Source of the DNA: Crossaster papposus
Taxonomy: Eukaryota; Echinodermata; Asteroidea; Velatida; Solasteridae
DNA: 64,000 bases
Assembly: GCA_037893245.1 (NCBI GenBank)
Contig: JBAIAA010000252.1
Span: 526,501-590,500 of the forward strand
Direction: 5' to 3'
Positions 37,501 through 49,500 of the stretch are shown piece after piece (the stretch's first letter is position 1; each line of letters begins with the position of its first letter). The notes under the pieces were generated by a model, which saw nothing but the letters and a program-made list of their open reading frames with translations, had not been told where the DNA came from and did not search any database. The position numbers and the translations under genes were made by a program.

Positions 37501-40500
37501 AATACTCAATGGTTACAACAATTAAAGTATATTACAATTATAAGGTTATAATTTAATGTTAATCTTTAATAATGTTAATATTTTTATTCCCTTGAACCCT
37601 AACTACCCCAAACCCATATTAATTAATATTAAAAATAATGTATTTTACGTAAAGACAACAGTGAAGGTTTTTTTTAAGGTACATATATATTGTTTGTATT
37701 TTTTTATTTTTTTTATTTTTTAGTTTTCTAATTGTTATATGTTTTTAATGTAAATGACATGCAATTCAGTTTTTAACTGCTATATGTTTTGTTTTTAAAT
37801 AATCCAAAAACTATAAACCACAACCAACTAGATAATCTAGATTAAAAAAGAAATTGGACTTCCAGTTCCTCAACCACTCTCCTTTAAAAAAAATCCTGTC
37901 TCCGCCACTACAGCCTGTCTTTGAGGTTGTAAGATACCGGTATATATGTACATTTACCCTGTAGCACAATTGTCAGCTTTCGTGCGCTATACCGGTACAC
38001 ACTGATACGATTGCAGGTATTGGTTTCTTCATGGTCAGAAATCGGCTTTGATGAAGCAGGACCAACAGCGTCACTTGATCTGGTGAAATGGGGTCATGAA
38101 TTGCAGGCAGAGAAATGAAATGCTGCTTGAGCACGTACATATATATATGCATCAACGTGGAAGCAAAAAACTACAGTACGGCGTAACCAAACCAACTTAG
38201 GAAATTAAATTTAACAACACATTCATGGGATGGATGCACAGTACAGTAAAAAAAAAACCACCATGCACACACACAAAAACCGCTTGTTGAAATATCTTCA
38301 AACGTAACTTCACATGAAAAAGTGTTAATCTTTTATTCATGGTCGTGATTTACTTTAATAGTTTTCAGGTTTGTTGCTTGATTTGAATTGTGATATTAAG
38401 CTGTGATTCCAAAGAAAACTCCCTACCCTGGTAAAATACATTGTAACTACCCTGGATTCCGTGGGTGAAGTAAAGGGGGAACAAATCTTGTATAGACTTA
38501 TTTGCAAGTGTAGTACCCTGTAAAATGTTCAGATATTGTACGCTTAACAAGACCGTCATCAAAGGAATATTGCCCCGAGATATTTTGTTGGAGAGATTAT
38601 TGGGCCAGATTTTTTGTATTCCTGCACGTGGCATTAAGAATGAGTGAGAAACACTAATAGTAATAGGGTTCACAATCCTTGTTACATGTACCGGTATATC
38701 CTAGGGCTGGGAGTCTGCTTCCAGTCTATACAATCCTGCTGCGTTTTTTGTCGGGGAAGGGAGGGAGAGGAGGGAGGTTTTGAGTCACAGGGGAAAAGTG
38801 TTGCATTTTTATGTCGGAAGCATTCGTGATTTTCATGCTTTTTTTAACTCGATGTGTGTGTTGGGGGGGGGGGGGGGGGGGGGGGGGGGCGGGGGGGTGG
38901 CACAGGTCTTGGGTAGGTGGTGTGTGTTCTTGGCTTGACCATTGGAAGATGGCTTGGCCATTGGAAGATGGCTTGACCATTGGAAGATGGCTTGACCATT
39001 AATAGATGGCTTGACCAATGGAAGATGGTTTGGCCATTGGAAAATACGTACATTTGAAATGGAAACACCTTCTAAGACAATTGTCAGGAATCCACTGTCA
39101 TACGCACCGGTATATGTATCTGTTGTAATGGGATGTAAATGGCATGTACCGGTAGGTCTGCATCCTTTTCATCTTCTAGCGATTACATGACCTGTGTCTT
39201 GCGTTACTCCCCATCCCCCTCCCCCTTCCCAAACTTGTTATTCCGCACACATCTCCCTCATCCAATATTCATGAACGATGCCAAGGCGTCCAGTTTCTGT
39301 TGTCATCATGAATGATGAGATTGCACGCCTTGCGTTATCCCCTCGCGTCTGGAGTGGATTCTCTTACCCAATTGTTACTCTCTGTAGGATCTTCACACTC
39401 GCCTCATGGGACGCTCATTAGTCTTATGCTGAATAACGTGGCTTTTGAATATTACATGAGCATTGCTTGGAAAGTTTCAAGATGGTTAGAGGGGATTTGA
39501 TACTCCTTTGAAATATTGTAACAAAGTGTATTTATGCACTTGATTTGCATATTTACCCTGGAATTTATTCATTTTATGGGAACAGCTACATGTAGTGCAT
39601 GTCGCATTGCTGATAACCGGATTTGAACCCGGGTAATAGTGGTGAAAGGCGAGGAAAGAACCGCTAGGCCAGCCTGACTCCCCAATTTAGAAGAGTAGAC
39701 TCACCTTATGTAAATTACAACACACCTTGGAGAATGGCAATCTCTATTCATGGAACTTTCTATCATTATATTCTGCCCTCTAGACAGTATTTGATAAAAA
39801 CTGAGATGGCCATCAATTCTAACCGAGGTGGGTGAAATTGAAGATGAATGTCCAAATGAAATTGCACAAGTATCGTCAGGGGTTGATTGGGATCAGGTTT
39901 ACAGGTTGGACAGCACCCTCTGGTGATGAAGATGATCAAGTGGCAGTCAAGAAAGAGTGGCTAGGTATTTTGTTTCTTATTGTACACTCCACATACACAC
40001 CCAAGTATGTAAACACTTTTAATCATGGACGGGGCATTGTCCGACTGTTATCCCTCTTTTGTTTGTACTTTAACGTTTTCGGAAGACCTCCATAGGATTT
40101 GTACACGATTTGGAATCTTGGACCTTCTGTCAATCGTGGACCAATTGTTTGGTACCCCCATGCTTGCCTGAACTGCAGGAACACAAACATAGTGCACTAC
40201 ATGTACCGGTACGTGTAATAGAGCAATTATATGTTACTTAATAATCTCATCTCATCTCGATTCATGACTGGTTTAATCTCAGCTCTCTCTGTCACCTCTG
40301 TCCCCTAAGTGATCTTTCTACACCTGTTCCCCACGATTAATTCAATATTTTGTATGAAATTTGTCCTGGCAGGGTGCACTGTAAGGGAAGGAATTGCTGG
40401 AATAGATCAGGTGCATAAGTTCCTTATTGGCAGCGTGTACATGTACGGTATGTACCGGTACATGGACTCGCCACAGTGGACCTCCACAGTTTATTGAAAT

Positions 40501-43500
40501 ATTTTGCTTGTAATTTGTAGGCGGTTGAGTTTCCTGTTGCATTGCATTTGAATTACTGCTGTTTAATTTTGTTGTTGTTACGTGACTAGTGTTTATTACA
40601 TGTACAGTGTACCGGTACATGTACATGTACATCACGACAACATTGCAGAGAGTAGGCCAATAACTGAGGGTTTACAAATGACATTAATTATCTGAATAAC
40701 AACAAAATAAATATTAATGCAAGAAAATTCAGAATTAAACTTTAGACCGGTGTACAGCAAATAGAAACATTTGTCTCAAAATATTGTACAGTAAATAAAC
40801 TACTACTACTTACCAGAATACATCAGACTTGATTAACCCTAAACCATGTAACCCTAACTCAACCCATTGAAATCCAACTGCCTGGTTTGTTGAAATCTGT
40901 TAGGACCAAACTGAGGCAAAACTGATTGTTCTTTACATTGAGTTTGGCATACCACCAGAATCAGAGTACAACACTCTGGTTTCTAGTAAAATGCACTAGG
41001 GGTTTACGGTTAGTTAATACTTCACAATTCTTTGCCCATTCAATTCAGTATTCTCCCAGTGTAATGCACTTTATATAAAAGAAACTGTCGTTTAACCGTT
41101 TTTAACAAAAAGTAGCCAAATTTGAATAGTACCGGTACATGTAGGTCATGACTTGTTATTTACACCACTGTACATGTACGTTCAATTCATATTGACTTTC
41201 CAACATTTTTTCCTGCAAATGCACCTTTCTTAGCAAACACCTTGGTATTGTCTTGAGAACCCAGGACAATGAGGCCAACAGTAACCCAACCCGCAATGAC
41301 TCTTCCTATTGTATCTCCCCATGGATGCACCTCTCTGTTACTTGATCCAATGGTCCTGCTCCTCCGAGGAACGAAAAAGAAAAAAACAAGATCAAGGATG
41401 GAGTTGTGGGGGGGGGGGGGGGGGGGGGGTGGGGGGCTGAGTACTCCTCAAGGAACGCGATACATGCCTGTACCTGATTGACTGGGGAATCAAGGTGATT
41501 GGTGAATATGAGTCACCGCGATGGGTACCGGGCAAATAAAAATCGCACCTTTGTTCATCAAGGCTTTTGTTTCACCGGTGCTCGATAATCTCGCTTCTAG
41601 GGTTTCATTCTTATGGTAATAATGTTTCATGGAGAGGTGGACTGGGCTTGGCCCATTAAGGCCAAGAATTGATTTTTTGCGCGCTGTGTTGGACGGCTGT
41701 GGTCAGTTTGCTACGACTGACCGAAATGTTGGTGTTAAATTGTGTGCATCTGTTTTTAGGAGAAGGCCTGCCACCTGCAAGTCCCAGCTGCAATTTGGAC
41801 AGTAAAACATCAAACTGATTAATTTTTGTAATTATAACCCATGCTTTTAGTCTGATGCTCTGGTGTTTAAAATATATATTTCCTTTTGTGGAACGATTTT
41901 AAATTGGGCTTACTATTTTGCTTAAAGTGTAATAATTATTGAATGCAGAAGTGTAATTGTTTGTGTAGAGGAATTGCTTTAAAATAAAATACACTGAGTT
42001 TTTTCTTGTGACCTTCTAATTCTAAATTGACAATTAATTCTTTTCATTTCAAGACCAAGAAAATCGAAACAAAGTTTGTTTAGTTTAATTTTGTACTGTG
42101 AGGACGATAATGCTGGCAATGATAAAATGTTCATTCTGAACAGACAGGTTTTGCGTGGCATCCTAATAAATTGATTGCTTCTAAGAATCCTGTTATTTTC
42201 ATATTTTGCAAACCACAATATTTTAATGGAAGTGTTGCACATGTATACAGGTACACATGACATATTGGAGTAGAATTTCAAGTGCAGGTATCATTAATAT
42301 CATTCTGAACCTAAGACGGTGTAATAATGTGCTAGCCAGACCGGATGCAAACAATGAAAACAAAACACAATTCATTTATTATTCAAGGACTTGGCTGGGT
42401 ACATTGAGTCGGTTAATTAAACTTCAGAATGAAACAGCCCATAATTAAAATATGCCTCAACCTCGTCACTAATGAAAAAACAAACACACACGCGAGTTTA
42501 ACCACAGTAGATACCGGTATATTCATTCCTGCAGTTTTTTCAATTTTTCATGGAGGATGGAGCACATTTACAAACATGGAAATAAACTGTGAATATTATA
42601 TCTACAGTTATAGCATTACAGGTTTGCCCCAATCTATCTACTGTACATGTACTTGTAGGTCTGGAATCTGATTCCATTCGTGCGTCATAATGATAATCAA
42701 TGGCCCACACGGGACCAGAGGGAGGCCTGGACCAGTGCACTTCTTATTCCTACAGCTCAGTGATTAACATGGTTATAAACGATGTGTGCTGGCGTAAGGT
42801 ACGCATTGCCGTTGGTAGTACAGCTAGTCTCTGCTCAAGTGGTTTCGTCTTCAGTCTGTGAGTGAGTGTACCGGTACACCGAGGCAATAACTCTGTTGAT
42901 GAGGTCGGTTGCTTAAGAGCTGGTGTTCTCTCTTCTCCTTGTCACTCGAGAGGATGCAGCCTTAGGATGCGGGTTGTCGTGGCGACGATACAGCCATCCC
43001 GCGCTCCGTCGGTGCATCTTTAAACATCTGTGTGTCACTCGGGAGCAGTTGGCTTGGTCTGGAGGTTGTTTTTGTGGGAAGGAAACGTTGGCCAACAGTG
43101 GATTTGGACTTTTTGTTTGTTTGCCGAGGTTTTTCTGGCCGTTATATTTTATTCTCTTGGTGGGCCAGCTTTTGAAGAGAGTCTTCTAGATGTCTTCATG
43201 TTTGTACTTGGACCTGATGGGTTTGTACTCGTAGAAATATGGCAGAATAGTTTAGTCTTGTTGGTATTTCTATGACTACATGATGCCTACCTACATGTAC
43301 TTATGATGCCTATATTCTTGTGCTAATTTATAATCTGCTTCACAAGTAAACCCTAATCACCCCAACCCTGCAAAAACCAATTGCATGTCTTGTTGTAATT
43401 TGTTTACTTTTTTTAAATTTTGTTTTCATAATTTTTTTTTTACATTTAAATAGTACATTGAAAGAATATGCGACACTCTTCCATATAATTTTTTTACGTA

Positions 43501-46500
43501 CGAGCACAAGTAAAACCCGACATAAATTTGCATTGCATGGACTTTTTCTTTATTTGATTGTTTTTCATAATGACCTTGTTTGTATCTTGTGTTTATTGCA
43601 AGAAAGGGCTCTCAGAATCTCCAACTTTATTATCATGTTATGTTTTTACGGAATCATCAAGATCTTTTGCATATATGCAAATGATGTTGATCATGAGGTT
43701 TATGATTAGATGTACATGTACTGGTACAAATTGCATCCAAAGTTTTGATGTTTATTGAATCAGAATTAATATTCCACAAAATCTTTTAACTTTTAGACAT
43801 CTTCATGTACCACGTATGTACAGTAATTTGTTGTTTTTAATGATTAACTAAACAATTTATAACTAGCAGGCAATATATTGCATCGGTGGGGCTGAGATTA
43901 AAAAAAATCTTTCCAGACATAGAAATTCAATAATAATGTACTATGATCCGCCACCGTATTGCATACATGTCAAAACATGTAACAGAATACGAGACAAACA
44001 CACATGGATGACTATAAGGCAGGTGCAGGATAGGAAACATAATCTTCACGTTCGAGTTACGTACTGGTATAGTATGTGCCGGAAGGCATTAAGTAGTATA
44101 GATGGTACATGTTTACGCACACTGTGAACGAACCCGGTACATGTACAGTTGGTCTAATTCAGTCAAAATGGAGAAGACACAAGGCTTTTTCAACTCTGGT
44201 CCGTTTTATTTATTGCTACTTTATGTAGAACTGCTATTGATTCTTTATTAGAAACAAAAAAAGGTTTTTACTGTCATTTTGGTGCTGGACTTGAAAAAAA
44301 TGCAATGTCCACTACAATTTTGGTGGTATAATGCTTATCAGCAGATTGACAAATTGCAGTAATATACCCGAAAAAAATATCAAGATATAATAAGATGGTA
44401 GGTTAGAAAATATTGTGCAACTTTGTTTCTCTCCGCTCGTTAGTCTTAATTGCTACTTTGTTCACTGTAGTTTAATAGCACCAATAACTTGATTTTTTTA
44501 AAGAGGATTTTGGAAAAAGTCTGTGTGTTAAGTAGATTGTAACAAAAAACGTACGCCCTTTTTGTACAATGTACGTGTGTTGGAAATGATAGTCTTTATC
44601 ACCGTGTGTATGCCGTAATTTCACCAACATCTAATTAACTACTCTATTGAGTTAAACTACGGTACTGTTATACCGGTACTACCTACCGTACAGCTCAATA
44701 TTATTGTTTACAGAAGTGTTGAAAATATAGCAAGCACTGTGCTTAAAGGTAGTATACACCATTTGCAGATATCGAAAATATTTACTACCGAATTATAAAG
44801 AAATATCTTACTTATTTGAAAGTAAATAATGATTGTAGGCATCTAGCAAAATGATTGCGCTAGATATCCTGTAATTATTGTGAAAAATTGAATTTTATAA
44901 AGAAAAAATCGCTCTCGCGATAATTACAGGATATCTAGCGCAATCATTTTGCTAGATGCCTAGGATGATTATTTACTTTCAAATGAGTAAGATATTTCTT
45001 AATAATTGGGTAGTACCTTTTTTTGATATCTGCAAATGGTTTATTCTACCTTTAACCATTGTTCAAGCAGTACGGTAATTATCCAATGTAACCATCCACT
45101 CCCCTTACAATCCTACTGGTAGACGTTAATTGTTAGTGATCCGTAACTTGAGATGAATTCATCCTGCATTCATGTCTCACCATGGCCTCAGGGTACTCTA
45201 TTCTGGCTTGTCTAAGCCCAGCTTTACAGCGGTCCAGAGGGTGCAGTCCTAATGAAGGTTTACTCAATGTGGTATTTGATAGGGTCATCATAAACAAAGG
45301 AAGGCGTTTAGGGTCCTGTTTGGCCCAAACTGTTCTCCCTAAGTCATTCATTCCAGAACTGTGGTGTCTTAAGTTTTTTCTATTTTCCCTCCTCCACGTC
45401 TGAGTAACACTAATATTAATAACTAGCTCCCTCGTTTATTGTAGCCTACATGTACCCTCCCCCTTGCCCTGTCCTCCCCTTGCCCTGTCCTCCCCTTGCC
45501 CTGTCCTCCCCCTACCCCTTGCCCTGTCCTCCCCCTACCCCTTGCCCTGTCCTCCCCTACCCCTTGCCCTGTCCTCCCCCTACCCTGTCCTCCCCCTACC
45601 CTTAGCCCTGTCCTCCCCCTACCCCTAGCCATGTCCTCCCCCTTACCCTGTTTTTTAATGTTTTAATGAGTATTGATTGGTCTTTTTTGGTTTATTCCAC
45701 CACAATCGAGACAGGCGCTGATTTACTGAGCAGCATGCAGCTGGGACCAAGTTATTACAATTTTCAGGCTGCTTTTTCATGATACAATTTCAAACTTTAC
45801 CGGGGATGGACAAAAAAAATGGAGTGAATTAGGAGATGGGGGAAAGGGGGATGTATGGATTTGACGTGTATGCAGGCAGGTGATGAGTATTGTGCTGGAA
45901 GGGGCATAGAGATAGACGAGGGGTGATTATTGGGTTAGATGCAGCGATAATGGGAGGCTGAGAAAACTAGGGTGAATGATGAACGCAACGGGAGAATGAA
46001 ATGCTGACAGAGCAGCAGGAGGTCCTGGGGTCTAAGAAAAGATGAAGAGATAGAAGGTGGGAGATTTATCAAGCTGCTTTGATTCGTGAAAGAGAACTGG
46101 ACTGGGGGATATTTTCAGTTTTGTAAATGGAAGTGGTCTGATGTAAGGATCTAGATGTGAGCTGCTAGATGTTTGGGGGGTTGTCTTTTATGTAGTAAGA
46201 TAGAGATGGGATAAGTGGGATAGCCATTGAGATAGAAGAGAAGTACTTGGGGATGTTTTCAGTTTTGTATAGGAAGCGATCTGTTGTGTTTTTTCTTTTG
46301 GAGATTGGAAAAAAGAGAACCACTCAGTTTGTAAAAGAATTGGACTGGGGGATGTTTTCATTTTGTAAAAAACAGCTGCTGTACAAAATTAATGGGTTTT
46401 GCCTTTTAGTGAGGTTATACCGTAAGTTAGAATAGGACTAGTGGCTGCATTTCAGCGGTTTTTAGAAAGGAAAACTAATGAAAGCTTGCCAAAGTCTTAC

Positions 46501-49500
46501 TTTTATCCTGAAGTTGTCCTCCAAAGTCCTATTTTTATTCTGATGTTGTCCTCCAAAGTCCTACTTTTATCCTGATGTTGTCCTTAACAGTCCTATTTTT
46601 ATTCTGATTTTGTCCTCTGAAGTTCTACTTTTGTCCTGCTTCTAAAAGAAATGTTAATCAAACTTTTCTCCTTCTCTTTCACCTGGGTCTGATTCAATGC
46701 CTGAGGATGGAGAATGGTTTGCATCCATGTACATGTAGTAGGGGAAATTTGAATAAACACTCTTTGGGGAATTTGATATTTCTTTGACTTTGAAAGGAAA
46801 GTACAGTACTAGTACTTCCCGGGAAAAAGATATCTCGGTAATGATTGTGTAAGTTCTATAGGCTAGTAATGAGGATTGAGGGGAAAAACATGTTGATAGC
46901 CATCAGGCAGATGCTCATGACGAAATGGACTGGGGGATATAATATTTGGTCTGGAAATGGGAAGTGATCAGATAAAAATGAAATGATGCTTGATGGGCCA
47001 GCTGCAGTTCTCAAATGACCAAGTTCAAATGGAGATTGAACATTGATAACTTGGGAAGAATCATCAACCTAGTTTGGTGATTTATTTGTTTTTTAATATT
47101 TTGTGCAGAGTCGTCAATTTGTTTTGTGTTTTGAGATGGGCAATAATCGAGAAATATTGGCATCTGATTCAGAAAAGACTGGGGAATTATGACTTTTATA
47201 AAAAATGTTTTAAAAAATAGGGGGGAAGGACTGTTTTTCTCGTGCTTTTCAGTCGCTACAACCAAATTAGTTTAGGAGCAGTGTTTAGGGACTGAAAGGG
47301 AAACTAATTCCAAGTAGAAAATGGGAAACAATTTAATAAAAGGCAGCCGGAGATGGAATAAGCAGAAACATTGATATAATTTTTGTTTCAGAGAGAGTAC
47401 ATTACTTGGGGATGTTTTGCTTTTTGAGTGTAAATTAAAAGATAGCCCCAGGTTGTGTAATCATGAAGAGGTGGGTAATCACGTTTGGTTATTCATTTGT
47501 AAGAATGTTGGTTCCAGAGGGAGAGGGTAACTATCTTAGATTGGTTAAGGTCTTGGAGGCTTTTGTAGTCTACTTTTCAGAAAGAAGATGGTATTCCATG
47601 CTGTTTTTTTGTTTTAGTTTGGAAGGAAAAGAGGTCAATTTGGCAAATGAAGGGAACATTAATGGTCACCGGTTACAGGTTAAGTAGGGGAAAGGGGGGG
47701 GGGGTGTGTTTAAGGCAAGGTGATGAAAAAGGTAGAGTTAAAACAAATAAGCTACAATGTAAATTCAGGGTAGCTATTGACATAGCTTCTATTTTCAATT
47801 TTGTTTTACAAGGAAAATTGGATGATCAGTTTGGGTGGTCAGTCAACTAGACTCATGAACAATACATGAGAACACAAGCAACTGACATTAGAACACAACA
47901 TGGTACCAGTACCATAGTTAAAATGTTTAGAAACCCATAGCATCTTGGCTTGAGTGTCCGGCACACTTGAATTGCCCCTCCTAGCAGTTTATTAACCCAA
48001 CTCTCTCTTCTAAACTGTTGAGGTACCGGTACATCCTGCACGGAGCCCATCTATAGACTAAATGGCCTCCCAGAAAAAAAATCATGGCAAGGCTTTGTAC
48101 CACTAAATTAATTGATCTAATTAAACTCCAAATTTCACTATGCAAGGATGCACCTATCAAGTTCAATGGCTGTCTTTCAGATCGTCGTCATTTGAAATCG
48201 TTTCCTAAATGAAGGTTAATTAGCCTCAGTCAATCTCTCTTTGTTTGTACAGTGACTAATAGACGCAGATTGTCCGTCCCTCCTCCATATTTTTTCAAGG
48301 TCTGGGGAGATGTGTTGCCACCCCCCCCCCTTTTTCTATCCCCCCTCCTTTTTCTATCCCCCCTCCCTAGACTGTTATTGTTCCATTATGACTCAATCTA
48401 CATGTACATGGATGTGAATGTAGTCCTGTTTCTGAATTGGACAGAAGAATGACAATGCCTGTCATCGAGTTAAGGCTGCTAAACTTGTATGTTTAAATTG
48501 GGTTCTATCTTAATGTTTTAGGTTTTCTAAACACTTATGTCATTGTGGACCAGTTCTGATTGCTGCTCTACATGTATACTACATGTATGTACATGTATGC
48601 ATGGCCCTAACCTTCCTTAATCCTCCAAAATCCTACAGGCAGTTTGGAAGGATTTTAAAGGATTGAGGTTGAATGACTTAACAAAATTGTCAGTTGATTT
48701 TGGAGGATGCATTGCGTCAAGATCTTTGTAACGCAGTTTGTATTTTTTGTTATTCCTCTGTTTTCTCACAAGTAAATTGATTATAATTAATTACATGGCT
48801 ACAAACATTTTTTGAAAATCACAAGAAAAAAACAAAATGAAGGGACTTGCATTGTTGAATATACATGTACAATGTAGGGCTGTTTCTTCAATTCCCTGTA
48901 GTGTAGTCCCCTCTCGAATCTTAACAGTGCTGTGTTTATCAATATCCCACCCTCCCTCTGGACACCCCCATGTCAGGACCCCATGATCTCTCTAATCGCT
49001 GCAGATTTGTTTCCCATTCCGGTTCTGGCCCAGCCACAATATTTGGATTGTGTTTCCCTGGGCTCTGGTTGAAAACATGGAGGGATCGACCAGCTTCATG
49101 TTACCACCTGTCCTGTGATTGTAGCTGGGTTTGCATAATCTTTCTTTAATTAGTCTTTTGAATAAGGAGCCATAGGCTGTATCTCAAATATTTGAATCAT
49201 CACCCGAATATCTACATGTAATTAGCCATTTTACTATAGTCTTGATCTTGAAACTTAAATTCGTGAATTTTCTGATATGCAACATTTTGCAATTGAACTT
49301 GAAGTTGACCTTATTCTGTTAAACCCAGAGGTCTGTTTCATCAAGCACGGTTAAAGAGGGTTGGACTTTATTGCCTAAAAGCCTCACCAAGAAGGTCAAC
49401 AATCTTAGCCAAGCACTTGGCCGCAATATCCTTTACACCAAGAAGAGAGAGAACAAATGTCTTCCTCAGGAGTCAATAAAATATGGATTTCAAAAAAATC

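Noticed and set aside
39606-39690. Functional tRNA gene
   Set aside because: Box A and box B are present but no acceptor stem can be formed; better explained as a SINE head.
42923-43275. Overlapping ORFs of 80-90 codons on the plus strand
   Set aside because: No domain, no phase-compatible donor seen, and frames overlap each other; a GC-richer stretch only.
45423-45632. Gly/Arg-rich ORF on the minus strand
   Set aside because: It is only the translation of a pyrimidine-rich minisatellite.
47463-47687. 74-codon ORF on the plus strand as another DLG5 first exon
   Set aside because: The only donor-like end (CAG|gttaag) is in phase 0 and does not fit the phase 1 entry of DLG5 exons.
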